A DNA stretch of 64,000 nt from positions 569,449 through 633,448 of the forward strand of contig NZ_JABAIL010000002.1 of NCBI RefSeq assembly GCF_012641475.1, in the 5' to 3' direction. Positions 41,487-50,603 of this stretch are shown here, piece by piece. A model generated the notes under the pieces. It made no database searches and had not been told where the DNA came from. It was given only the letters and a program-made list of their open reading frames with translations. The translations under genes and the position numbers were made by a program. The DNA comes from Flammeovirga agarivorans. GTDB taxonomy: Bacteria > Bacteroidota > Bacteroidia > Cytophagales > Flammeovirgaceae. Within the stretch, counting starts at the first letter, position 1. Each line of letters opens with the position of its first letter.

Positions 41487-41521
41487 CATAAAAAAAAGGA
41501 CTGTGGGGAAGCAGTCCTTTT
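41487..41521 (-). terminator. Terminator of the lipoprotein gene
   Basis: A perfect 10-bp stem (41494-41503 with 41512-41521); the A-run at 41491-41497 becomes a U-run on the minus strand. Confidence 0.82.
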
Positions 41522-41541
41522 CTAATAATAGTATTACGTTT

Positions 41542-42009
41542 TTAATAACGATATACATCAACCCATTCTAGATAAACTATACGAGGGTTGTCAGCAAACA
41601 TTGATGTGGGCAACTCAATTTCGTTGTAGCCTGTCGCCTTATCCATCTTTTTAATCTCTGTACCTTTGTACGTTGAGACATATTGTGGTCTACTACTGTC
41701 TGAACTGTAAAAGCGTTCGAAAATATGCTCTTTGTCCGTGTCAGTATAGGCTTTGAAACCTTCTACTCTGTCAAAGGGCAAGCGAACCACTATTTTCTCA
41801 GACCAAGTGTTCCCTTGTGGTAAAGTAATACTAGCTTTACCGATATCAGCGGCATGGACGAAGTCAATCACTTTCTCACCAATCGAGTCGGTCATTTTTA
41901 CTTCATTGTGTCCTCTGATAGATTCATAGCGTACTGTCGTGTCAATCTCATCTTTTGTGCTACACCCAAAAAAACATAGAATTGATAATAATAATAAAGT
42001 TTGTCTCAT
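41542..42009 (-). CDS. Small lipoprotein of unknown function
   Basis: A 155-residue protein with a lipoprotein signal ending CFFGCS; the cysteine at about residue 16 would be lipidated. The mature part is a beta-rich domain with conserved-looking segments NTWSEKIVVRLPFDRVEGFK and YNEIELPTSMFADNPRIVYL. No family recognised. It is a single-gene unit flanked by terminators. Confidence 0.65.
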   Translation of the reverse strand: MRQTLLLLSILCFFGCSTKDEIDTTVRYESIRGHNEVKMTDSIGEKVIDFVHAADIGKASITLPQGNTWSEKIVVRLPFDRVEGFKAYTDTDKEHIFERFYSSDSSRPQYVSTYKGTEIKKMDKATGYNEIELPTSMFADNPRIVYLEWVDVYRY

Positions 42010-42174
42010 TTAAGAAGTTTATAAATCGTGGAGTACAAGTAAGTTAATCTATCCATTAAAAGTTTTTGCTTGAGAAATTAAATTGGTACGATCCCTGAAT
42101 TCATTAATTTTTAACGGAGCTTTAATTTATGAATTTTTACAGAAATATTATAAAAAATCGAAGAGTATTTGTGT

Positions 42175-42218
42175 AAAAAAAGCACTTTAAGTAAACAAAG
42201 GTACTTAAAGTGCTTTTT
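42175..42218 (-). terminator. Terminator of the NHL-type protein gene
   Basis: A 17-bp perfect stem (42177-42193 with 42202-42218) and a U-run on the minus strand. Confidence 0.88.
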
Positions 42219-42236
42219 ATGATATCTATTTGATTT

Positions 42237-43106
42237 CTAATAACCTAATTTGATAATATTTAGGTTATCCCCATATGCATTTGCTATGGCTAATTCGTTG
42301 GTTCTTTTGATGTATTTTAGACCACATGGACCATCAGCTGTTGACTGAATAATTCTTGGTTCTCTTTTTAAAGAATCTGTTACTTTAATAATCACATTTT
42401 CTTTTTTATCGGCTCCCCAAGCTGTTAAATAGTAGCTCATTGATCCGTTAAATGTAATATCTTCCAAGTAAGGATACTCCGGAATAGACAAGGCCAATTC
42501 AACCGTATTGTCTTTTAATGAACAAGAATAGATTCCTCCTCCAGATTCCTGAGAGCTTAAGATCAATACTTCTTTCAACTTTTTATTGTACAATAACCCC
42601 GCAGGTGCTATAACGTCTTTTGTAAGTACCGAAACATCTTTCTTCTTGATATTTATCTTAAAAACAGTGTTCGCCTCTTTATCAGAAACAAAGATATCTG
42701 TTCCATCAGAAGAAATTGATCTAAGAGCAGTAGCTCCTTCGACAGTTTGTTCAAAAACTTTTTCTTCTGTCTTTAAGTTAAATCCTTTTACAGCATTTGA
42801 ATCTGCTACATATAAAATGCCTGACTCAATCATTACGCCTCTTGGATGGTTTAAACCTTTTACTGCAAATACAGCACCTCCACGTCGGCCTCTTTTAATT
42901 ACTCCATTATTGCCAGGTGATGAAATATAAAAAAGTCCTGATTTTTCATCGAAAGCTACATCTTGTGGTGTTTGTAGTTTAGCGTCTGGATCAGCAGTAA
43001 TTGTTTTTTTTCCTTTTGATTTTTTTTTCTTGGAATCATCACTCTGCCCTATTACAGCTTGAGAGATACCTAATACCAAAAATAAACTGATTAATATCCT
43101 ATACAT
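42237..43106 (-). CDS. Secreted beta-propeller (NHL/SMP-30-like) protein
   Basis: A 289-residue protein with a signal peptide (LGISQAVIGQS), a short lysine-rich linker and a beta-propeller made of repeats such as LQTPQDVAFDEKSGLFYISS, HPRGVMIESGILYVADSN and APAGLLYNKKLKEVLILSS. This is the NHL/SMP-30 gluconolaconase-like propeller pattern. Metal-binding residues of true SMP-30 lactonases cannot be identified, so a binding role is as likely as an enzymatic one. TATATTTG at 43146-43153 on the minus strand is a probable -7 box (TAnnTTTG). Confidence 0.75.
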   Translation of the reverse strand: MYRILISLFLVLGISQAVIGQSDDSKKKKSKGKKTITADPDAKLQTPQDVAFDEKSGLFYISSPGNNGVIKRGRRGGAVFAVKGLNHPRGVMIESGILYVADSNAVKGFNLKTEEKVFEQTVEGATALRSISSDGTDIFVSDKEANTVFKINIKKKDVSVLTKDVIAPAGLLYNKKLKEVLILSSQESGGGIYSCSLKDNTVELALSIPEYPYLEDITFNGSMSYYLTAWGADKKENVIIKVTDSLKREPRIIQSTADGPCGLKYIKRTNELAIANAYGDNLNIIKLGY

Positions 43107-43231
43107 TTCTCGTCAATTTATTCTATTTGTTAACCCGATCAATGCACAAATATAAAAGAAGAATTAGTTCTGTATCATAATACTTAGTGTTATAAAATAC
43201 TATCATTGATATATTCAATATTATTAAGAGC

Positions 43232-43270
43232 CAAAAAAGGTCAATAACATTGTTTATTATTGACCTTTTT
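43232..43270 (-). terminator. Terminator of the LuxR gene pair
   Basis: A 14-bp stem (43234-43247 with 43257-43270), with A-rich sequence just before it that becomes U-rich on the minus strand. Confidence 0.82.
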
Positions 43271-43295
43271 AGTGAAAATTTTTATTTCGTTTACA

Positions 43296-44102
43296 TTATA
43301 AAACACCCTTCTTGATTGCTTCTGAAGCCAAATGAATAATATTTTTCATCTTGTTCTTTTTAATCATGTTCTTTTTATGGCGATTAACTGTCTCCACTGC
43401 AATTTCTAACTTTCCTGATATTTCTTTAGCACTCATACCGTCAGAACTTAAAATCAGGATATCCTTTTCACGATCTGATAATTCAATGAGATGAGATGGC
43501 TTTTCTGGAGCACAATACGCTTCCACATTAAGGTTGACAGATTCTTTTTCCTCAGAGTTATAGAAATTGATAGTATAATTCTGATCTGTTGTGATATGAG
43601 AAATATTAGTAACACTAATAAAATACATCGTCACTTCACCATTCTTAATACGAATAGGAATGTTTTGTTGCATTAGTACTTCTTTTTTCCCTGCCTCACT
43701 AATTCCTCTAAAAGTAAAACTTGATTTATAAGGCTTGTTACCTCTTGTCGAGTACAAGTACAGATGATAACTAAATAGTTTATCAATGGTATATAAATAC
43801 ATCTGCCTATCATCATCCAATATAAATTCATTTACTAAATCTATTAGATATTCTACTGGCCCAGAAGGCACATCATCAGTAAAGTATGTTCCTTGAACAG
43901 CTAGAACTTGAAATGTTTGCTGCTCAACATCTAAAATGCATGAATAAGTAGGTCCAGGATAATGGTAACTCTTACTTTCTTCTAGAAGTTTATCATAATT
44001 ATCTAAGTCTTTGATAACATTAGACTGTACTTTCTTACTCGTCCCTTTCTGACGGTATATATGTATCAATTGTTCCTTAAATGTAAGAGAAGCCTTTTTC
44101 AT
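43296..44102 (-). CDS. LuxR-family regulator with N-terminal sensor domain (solo), copy 1
   Basis: A 268-residue regulator. The C-terminal ~65 residues are a GerE/LuxR helix-turn-helix: LSDREKDILILSSDGMSAKE, then VETVNRHKKNMIKKNK. The N-terminal ~200 residues form a PAS-like or other sensor fold without a receiver-domain aspartate pattern, so it is not a response regulator. It starts 9 bp after the stop of the next upstream LuxR gene and is paralogous to it, with a conserved linker order. The two form an operon and may sense related signals. Confidence 0.85.
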   Translation of the reverse strand: MKKASLTFKEQLIHIYRQKGTSKKVQSNVIKDLDNYDKLLEESKSYHYPGPTYSCILDVEQQTFQVLAVQGTYFTDDVPSGPVEYLIDLVNEFILDDDRQMYLYTIDKLFSYHLYLYSTRGNKPYKSSFTFRGISEAGKKEVLMQQNIPIRIKNGEVTMYFISVTNISHITTDQNYTINFYNSEEKESVNLNVEAYCAPEKPSHLIELSDREKDILILSSDGMSAKEISGKLEIAVETVNRHKKNMIKKNKMKNIIHLASEAIKKGVL

Positions 44103-44111
44103 TTCAGTAGT

Positions 44112-44909
44112 CTAAAAAATATTGAGTCGCAAACAGTAACGAATGGTAACCATAATATTTTTTGTATTTGTCTTTTTAACGATATTCTTTTTGTGTGTCG
44201 TGACGGTATGAATACTCACATTGATCTTTTCAGCTAATTCCTGATTAGATAATCCTTCGCTAACTAAAGATAAGATCTCTATTTCTCGTTTGCTTAATGA
44301 TAAAATAGCGTGACAGGTTTCTAAGTCTTCAACTGATGAGATATTACTAAATGCAATATTCTTCTCTAAATTTACAAAAGTGACACCTTTTTTCAAGGCA
44401 GAATCTAAAGTATCATCAAATAAGGTATTAAATACTGTAATTCTAACGATCTGTTTATCTTCAAAATCAACTTGTGTTACTTCGGCAAACACCTCTTCTA
44501 CTCTACCGTCTTTATAAACAAAGGGGTACGAAAAAAAGGATCTAAAACCATTTAAGTTATCCTTATAGATGTCGTAAAATGTTTCTAAAATTTGTTTTAT
44601 TCTAGGCAATGAAGTGGATTGAAATTCTTTTGTTCCAATAGTAAATCCATCAGCATTCAATATTTCATCTTTCGCGTAGCCAGTTACTGAAGTAAAATTC
44701 TCAGAAACGTTCTCAAATTTTCGGTCAAAACAGTTAAATATATAAGAGAAGTTGTCACCTAAACTTAAATACTTCCCTCTTAACCCTTCCTCTAGGTCGT
44801 TAATACTTGTCATGCTAGTAATATATAATAGGTAAAGGCACTCATCTTTAAATTGTGCAATCTCTACGGATAGTAAAACAAAAGTAATGAGATCCATTTT
44901 CATTACCAA
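44112..44909 (-). CDS. LuxR-family regulator with PAS-like domain (solo), copy 2
   Basis: A 265-residue regulator. Residues ~50-175 look like a PAS domain (FSYIFNCFDRKFENVSENFT, VTGYAKDEIL, and PFVYKDGRVEEVFAEVTQVD). The C-terminus is a LuxR helix-turn-helix (LSKREIEILSLVSEGLSNQE, HTVTTHKKNIVKKTN). Like its neighbour it lacks a receiver domain. Its first gene position suggests it leads the two-gene operon. Signal and target genes are unknown. Confidence 0.85.
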   Translation of the reverse strand: MVMKMDLITFVLLSVEIAQFKDECLYLLYITSMTSINDLEEGLRGKYLSLGDNFSYIFNCFDRKFENVSENFTSVTGYAKDEILNADGFTIGTKEFQSTSLPRIKQILETFYDIYKDNLNGFRSFFSYPFVYKDGRVEEVFAEVTQVDFEDKQIVRITVFNTLFDDTLDSALKKGVTFVNLEKNIAFSNISSVEDLETCHAILSLSKREIEILSLVSEGLSNQELAEKINVSIHTVTTHKKNIVKKTNTKNIMVTIRYCLRLNIF

Positions 44910-45290
44910 TTAAGCATTCATAAAATCAGCTTGAAATTGCATTAATCCCATTTTACCACCAAATAGTGATATAGAACTTCATTAGTAATCAAACAAAAAA
45001 CAACACACATGTATCAGATTATCAATAACTTGAACAAATATCGATCATCCTATCAAAGCGTACTTATTCATATTTTACCATTGTGAGACATCTTCCTAAT
45101 AAAAGCTAACAAAAGGAAATAAAGAATTTTAAGTTTCGTTATACTACTAAATGTTAAATCGACATCTACGCCCAAAGTTATTTTTTAAGTAAAAACAATC
45201 ACTTTACTCATGTTTTCTCTTAAAAACTTTTAACTTGTATAACAAGACCGTCGAAATCTTTTAATCAATCATTTTCAGCTATTCTACAAG
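44910..45290 (+). other. Intergenic region between divergent LuxR and WG-repeat genes
   Basis: 381 bp between the LuxR operon (minus) and the WG-repeat gene (plus), so it should hold both promoters. I see no clear TAnnTTTG box with proper -33, no repeat and no hairpin. TACCAAT and TTTTACCACC sequences at 44904-44912 and 44952-44961 resemble regulon boxes but lack the 21/23 spacing. Confidence 0.4.
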
Positions 45291-47180
45291 ATGAAAAACA
45301 ATAACTCAATTTTATTTTTTTTATTTTCTTTACTTCTTTCTTTGGGTGCTAATGCCCAGAATAAAGCACTTATCCCAATCGAACAAAATGGACTTTGGGG
45401 ATACTGTGACTTTTCTAGAAACATTATCATCGAACCCCAATTTGATGACGCCAAACTATTTGATAACGGGTTAGCCATAGTAAGTAGCAACAATAAGTAT
45501 GGTGTTATCAACCAAGAAGGAAACTGGGTCATCAGTAACAAATACAATGAAATTACTTCCACATTAGCTAATGATGAATTTATTGTAACAACATCAAAAG
45601 GTAAATCAGGGATCATTCACACTAATGGAAACAAAGTTTTAAACACCAAATACGACAGTGTTTTTGTATTTGATGAAAGAGGTGATTATTTGGTATTTAA
45701 CAAAAACCAATGTGGTTTATATAATACGAACGACCAAAATTGGATTTTACCTGTAAAGTATACCGAAATTGCATATGATGAAAATAGCCTACTAAGAATT
45801 ACTCAAGCGAATAAAATAGGATTCTTAAATGCCGAAAATTTCCAAATAGTTTCTGAACCTCAAATTATAGTCAATAAAACGAGAGGCGGTGTTGCAATGA
45901 AAGCCGTTGTTTTTGATGACTGGACAGATTTCTCAGTGGTAAGAACCGATGGAGGCTATAACATTCTAAACAAAGAAGGTAAAGTATTACTTGATACTTC
46001 GTCTCCACAAAAAATTGAAGAAATTGATATTGAACTGTATAACGCTAACGGTTACAATATACCTTCGAATGCTATGTATGTTGCTGAAGATCAAATTTTC
46101 TTAGCTGTTGGTGATACTTTTGAAGTCAAGAACATTGAAGAATATAAATTAAAGGCCGTAGATTACGATGGTCTTGGAATCCTACAAAAAGGCGATAAAT
46201 TTTATATCACAAACTTAGATAAAACTGTTTCTGAAGGCTACGATAGCCTGTTCAGTTTTAATAAAGATTATCTGCAAGGTGTAAACTATAATCCTGCTTC
46301 CGGAACATCAACAAAATCATTAGTAGTTATCAATAAAAAAGATGCTGATTTAGGTAAAGAGGTCGTTTCTAATTTCACAACGATGATTTCATACTCCAAC
46401 GATGATATAAATAAAGATCAACATTGGGCTTTAGTCATCTCCGATAAGAATAAACAAGGTATTTTTGATCTAGATAACAAAAAATACATCATTGAAGCTA
46501 AGTATGATTATATCTTCACTCCTTATCTTAAAGATTACGGCTTAATAATGTTAGGAGATGAAATTGGTAACTATGCTTTCTATAATGTAAAAACTAATAA
46601 AGTCATTTCAGAAATGACATATACTCCTACAGTCAATACAACGGCAGCGGATAAAGGAATATTATTCTTTGAGAAAAATGGAAAAGGTAGTCAATCGACA
46701 AAAGTATTAGATGTCTACTCGATTAAAGAAAATAAGTTAACGGGTAAAGTAATAAATGGTTATGATGTTAAAGTAAGAGCTGCCAAAGGTTCTTTACATT
46801 TTAACCCTAAACATTTAGGTTGGGAAACAAACCTAGCTTACGAATTTAGTGAGTTTGCTCCTGATAATTTTGAATACATGTATGTCAACGATCATGGTCA
46901 TGGAGAAATTGGAATTGGGTTCCTAGATAAAGATTTTAAAGAATTAGTTCCTGCCAATTATGCTACCGTTTCTTTTGCTTCTGAAAAAGAACCTTATATA
47001 AAAGTAACTGACTTTATGTTCAATGAAGGAATGTTATCTCCTAAGGGTGAAGTGGTCGTTCCAATAGGAAAATTCCAAGAGGTGCACCCTATCTCAGACG
47101 GTATAATTCCTGTGGTAGATAAGAATGGGATACAGCATTTCCTTGATAAAAACGGCAACGAACTAACCGTAAACAACTGA
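45291..47180 (+). CDS. Secreted WG-repeat protein
   Basis: A 629-residue protein with a signal peptide (FLFSLLLSLGANAQN). It consists of WG (Trp-Gly) repeats, for example NGLWGYCDFSRNIIIEPQFD, then KYGVINQEGNWVISNKYNEI, KSGIIHTNGNKVLNTKYDS and KYGLYNTNDQNW-like units; later repeats are degenerate but recur to the end (VDKNGIQHFLDKNGNELTV). WG repeats make a beta-propeller-like or solenoid scaffold, typical of Bacteroidota exported proteins and thought to mediate binding. No enzyme domain is seen. It stands in front of the prkA operon, 185 bp upstream. Confidence 0.85.
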   Translation: MKNNNSILFFLFSLLLSLGANAQNKALIPIEQNGLWGYCDFSRNIIIEPQFDDAKLFDNGLAIVSSNNKYGVINQEGNWVISNKYNEITSTLANDEFIVTTSKGKSGIIHTNGNKVLNTKYDSVFVFDERGDYLVFNKNQCGLYNTNDQNWILPVKYTEIAYDENSLLRITQANKIGFLNAENFQIVSEPQIIVNKTRGGVAMKAVVFDDWTDFSVVRTDGGYNILNKEGKVLLDTSSPQKIEEIDIELYNANGYNIPSNAMYVAEDQIFLAVGDTFEVKNIEEYKLKAVDYDGLGILQKGDKFYITNLDKTVSEGYDSLFSFNKDYLQGVNYNPASGTSTKSLVVINKKDADLGKEVVSNFTTMISYSNDDINKDQHWALVISDKNKQGIFDLDNKKYIIEAKYDYIFTPYLKDYGLIMLGDEIGNYAFYNVKTNKVISEMTYTPTVNTTAADKGILFFEKNGKGSQSTKVLDVYSIKENKLTGKVINGYDVKVRAAKGSLHFNPKHLGWETNLAYEFSEFAPDNFEYMYVNDHGHGEIGIGFLDKDFKELVPANYATVSFASEKEPYIKVTDFMFNEGMLSPKGEVVVPIGKFQEVHPISDGIIPVVDKNGIQHFLDKNGNELTVNN

Positions 47181-47365
47181 TATTTAATTCATTAATAGTT
47201 GTATTTCTTGAGTTTTGTTTGTAGATTATAAGAACTAAAGCATTTCACAACCTTACCTAACGGTTAAAATGCACCTGAAACTATAATCCACATAACATAA
47301 TAAAAAGTACGCAAAACGATTCAATTGTGTACACCCATAATTATTACAAAACCAAGAACACAACT

Positions 47366-49306
47366 ATGAATGCTGCAAATGATCAAAACGAGTTTAAAAA
47401 GCTCTTTGCCGCCTACCGAAAGAATAAATCGGTAGAGGAGGAAACCATGTCTTTCCTAGACTACTTGGAAGAAGTGCAAAAAGATACCGACTTAGCGGAT
47501 CTAGCTCACAAGAGAATGTTTAAAGCAATTACAAACCAAGGCTTTAATGTTCTTGATACCGAGAAAGATGTCCGACTGAGAAGGATTTTTGGACCACACT
47601 CCAAACTAAAAAGTTATAATTTCTTTAAGGACGAGTTTTTCGGTATTGAAAAAGTATTGCAAAAGCTCGTCCGTTATTTTCACTCAGCATCCCTAAAAGG
47701 TGAAGAAAGTAGACAGGTATTATTTTTAGTAGGACCTGTGGGGGCGGGTAAATCTTCGCTGATTGAAAAGCTGAAAAGTGGTTTAGAACAATCCAAGCCA
47801 TTTTATTTCTTAGAAGGGTCACCAATGAATACGAATCCTTTATGTGCGATACCACAAGATTTACGTCCCGAAATGGAAAGTCGCCTTGGCGTTGAAATTG
47901 AAGGAGAACTAGACCCAGTTACTCAACACATCTTAGACCATGACTTTAAAGGCGACTTTACCAAATTTAAAGTTGTAAAACGTTCTTTCTCTATTCGTAA
48001 AAGAATGGGAGTCGGAATGGTACCACCTGTAGACCCTAACAACCAAGACACCTCTGTACTTATTGGCTCCGAAGACATTTCTAAACTAGACCGTTACAGT
48101 GAAGACGACCCTAGAGTTTTAACTCTAAATGGTGCTTTCAATGTAGGAAATAGAGGTTTAGTTGAATTCATTGAGGTTTTCAAAAACGAAATTGAATACC
48201 TACATGTAATGCTTACCGCAACACAAGAAAAACGTATACCAGCACCAGGTAAACATGGTATGATATACTTTGACGGTGTGATCCTTGCTCACTCGAATGA
48301 AGCAGAATGGAATCGTTTTAAAGCAGACCATACCAATGAAGCTATTTTAGATAGAATTGTTAAAATCGAAGTACCGTATGTTCTAGAGCTGTCGGAGGAA
48401 ATCAAGATTTATCAAAAAATCATTGGTAAATCGGACTTCAATGCACACATCGCACCACACTCGTTAGAAATCGCTTCAATGTTTGCCATTCTAACTAGGT
48501 TAAAGCCTACCAACAAATGCGATCTATTGACGAAGCTGAAGCTTTACAATGGTGATGAAGTCACAGAAAATGGGCAATCCAAACGTATCAACGTGATGGA
48601 GCTTAAAGAAGAAGTTGAAGACGAAGGAATGAGCGGTATTTCAACCCGTTTCATCATGAAGTCTTTAGATAATGCCCTATCTGACACAGAAACAAATACA
48701 ATCCATCCTATTGCTGTTTTAGATGCTCTACAAAACAAATTGAAAGAAGAGCCTATGCCAGGTGATATTAAGGACCACTACATGCATATCCTTAAGGATA
48801 TTCTTTATAAGGAATACCTGAAAATGCTTGAAGGTGATATCACAAAAGCATTTGTTCATGCTTATGATGAGCAGGCTGAATCATTATTCCAAAACTATTT
48901 AGATCATGTTGAAGCCTATGTACTGAAGAGAAAAGTTACAGGGGCCAATAATGAAGAACTTGACCCAGATGTTAAGTTCCTAGAGTCCATTGAACAACAA
49001 ATCGGTATATCAGGAACAGCTGCAGATGGATTCCGTCAGGATGTAATGAGTTATGTAACGCATATTCTCAGAAGAAATGGAGAATTACATTACACAAGTT
49101 ATGAACCTCTAAAAGAAGCTATTGAGAAAAAATTGATGGCGTCTGTTAAAGACATCACCAGAATTATTCTTAAAGCCAAAACTAGAGACGACTCACAGAA
49201 ATCAAAATATGATGCTATGGTATCCCAAATGATAAATATGGGATATAATGAAGAAAGCGTTGAAGCGGTGTTATCATTCGCTTCAAACAACCTATGGAAA
49301 GATTAG
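47366..49306 (+). CDS. prkA: Serine protein kinase PrkA (YeaG type)
   Basis: The ATG at 47366 gives 646 residues, the normal size for PrkA/YeaG. The N-terminal AAA+-like domain has a P-loop GPVGAGKSS (residues 123-131) and, further on, the family segments EGSPMNTNPLCAIPQDLRP and RIFGPHSKLKSYNFFKDEFF. The C-terminal part is the PrkA kinase-like domain. PrkA works in stress and starvation responses and is encoded with YeaH and YcgB/SpoVR in Proteobacteria. All three genes follow here in the same order. The 39 bp of open frame before this ATG lack homology and are not used. Confidence 0.92.
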   Translation: MNAANDQNEFKKLFAAYRKNKSVEEETMSFLDYLEEVQKDTDLADLAHKRMFKAITNQGFNVLDTEKDVRLRRIFGPHSKLKSYNFFKDEFFGIEKVLQKLVRYFHSASLKGEESRQVLFLVGPVGAGKSSLIEKLKSGLEQSKPFYFLEGSPMNTNPLCAIPQDLRPEMESRLGVEIEGELDPVTQHILDHDFKGDFTKFKVVKRSFSIRKRMGVGMVPPVDPNNQDTSVLIGSEDISKLDRYSEDDPRVLTLNGAFNVGNRGLVEFIEVFKNEIEYLHVMLTATQEKRIPAPGKHGMIYFDGVILAHSNEAEWNRFKADHTNEAILDRIVKIEVPYVLELSEEIKIYQKIIGKSDFNAHIAPHSLEIASMFAILTRLKPTNKCDLLTKLKLYNGDEVTENGQSKRINVMELKEEVEDEGMSGISTRFIMKSLDNALSDTETNTIHPIAVLDALQNKLKEEPMPGDIKDHYMHILKDILYKEYLKMLEGDITKAFVHAYDEQAESLFQNYLDHVEAYVLKRKVTGANNEELDPDVKFLESIEQQIGISGTAADGFRQDVMSYVTHILRRNGELHYTSYEPLKEAIEKKLMASVKDITRIILKAKTRDDSQKSKYDAMVSQMINMGYNEESVEAVLSFASNNLWKD

Positions 49307-49378
49307 CAGCATCATATAGGTTGTAGAGGCAAGGTGCCCCCGCCTTGTCTCTCTTTTACCTATCAAAAAAATTACATC

Positions 49379-50563
49379 ATGGCTATTTTTAAAGAATTCA
49401 GCAAACAGAAAAGAGATCGTTCTGCTGCTGATAGGCAACGCCATAAAGAACTTGTAAAAGAAAAAATCAAGAAAGGTATTGCTGATGTTATAGCAGAAGA
49501 ATCGATCATTGGTCAAGACAAAGACAAAAAGATTAAGGTTCCCATTAAAGGGATCAAAGAGTACCGATTTGTCTTCGGGTCTAACAAAGGAAAAGGTGCA
49601 GCACAAGGCACTGGTAAAGAACAAAAAGGGCAAGTAATACAAGACCAAAATGCCCAACAACAAAAAGGCAAAGGAAAAGGTGAAGCAGGCAGTGACCCTG
49701 GTGAAGATATCTATGAAACCGAAATCACACTAGAAGAAGCCATTCAGTTTATGTTTGAAGACTTGGAATTACCTGATATGGATCAGAAAAAGTACTTCCA
49801 GACAGATACTGAGGTGATGCGTAAACTGCTTGGCTATCAGAAAAAAGGAATTAGAGCCCGACTTTCAAAACGAAAAACTATGATGAATAGGATAAAGCGT
49901 ATGAAAGCTAAAGGCATTGATAGCAAAGCATTATATGAAAGTAAAGATTCTTCTTTCCCTTTCCATAATGATGACCTAGTATACCGTAGGCTGCAAGTTG
50001 ACACTGAAGAACATTCTAATGCAGTTGTTCTTTGTCTTATGGATACATCTGGATCTATGGATCAAGCAAAAAAGTACTTAGCAAGAAGTTTTTACTTTAT
50101 GCTGTATACTTTTTTACAGACACGGTATGAAAACACTGAAATCATTTTTATCGCTCACCATACTGAAGCCAAAGAAGTGACCGAAGATGAGTTTTTCCAC
50201 AAAGGAGAATCCGGAGGTACTATTATTTCCTCAGCATATAACAAAGCCTTAGAAATTATTGAAGAACGATATAATCCACTACTATGGAACATTTATGCTT
50301 TCCATTGTTCAGATGGTGATAACTTTTCTTCTGATAATAAGAAGGCTATCGAAAGTGCTGTGAAGCTAAGTAATGTCTGCAACTTGTTTGGCTATGGAGA
50401 AATTAAACCTGATGTCGGTTACTCATGGTCTTCCATGATTGATGAATACAAAAAAATCGAGGAAGACAACTTCATTTGTTTAAGAATGAGAACAAAAGAA
50501 GCCGTTTGGCCTGCACTTCAGAAATTTCTCAGAAAAGATAAAAGTAATACACTTATGGATTAA
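49379..50563 (+). CDS. YeaH-like DUF444 protein with von Willebrand A domain
   Basis: A 394-residue protein from the ATG at 49379. The N-terminal part is basic (KQKRDRSAADRQRHKELVKE) and partly disordered, with a Q/G/K-rich stretch. The C-terminal half is a vWA-like domain with the MIDAS motif DTSGS at residues 222-226 and the run TEIIFIAHHTEAKEV. DUF444/YeaH proteins form a complex or pathway with PrkA and SpoVR in the stationary-phase stress response. It starts 73 bp after prkA and 40 bp before spoVR, in the standard operon. Confidence 0.9.
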   Translation: MAIFKEFSKQKRDRSAADRQRHKELVKEKIKKGIADVIAEESIIGQDKDKKIKVPIKGIKEYRFVFGSNKGKGAAQGTGKEQKGQVIQDQNAQQQKGKGKGEAGSDPGEDIYETEITLEEAIQFMFEDLELPDMDQKKYFQTDTEVMRKLLGYQKKGIRARLSKRKTMMNRIKRMKAKGIDSKALYESKDSSFPFHNDDLVYRRLQVDTEEHSNAVVLCLMDTSGSMDQAKKYLARSFYFMLYTFLQTRYENTEIIFIAHHTEAKEVTEDEFFHKGESGGTIISSAYNKALEIIEERYNPLLWNIYAFHCSDGDNFSSDNKKAIESAVKLSNVCNLFGYGEIKPDVGYSWSSMIDEYKKIEEDNFICLRMRTKEAVWPALQKFLRKDKSNTLMD

Positions 50564-50603
50564 GTAAGTGCTATGAATATCCTTCATAAATAAACTATTA
50601 AAA

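Noticed and set aside
44904-44961. TTACCAAT and TTTTACCACC near the LuxR/WG gap as regulon boxes
   Set aside because: They are 48 bp apart, on the wrong strand for the LuxR genes, and no -7 box follows at 23 bp.
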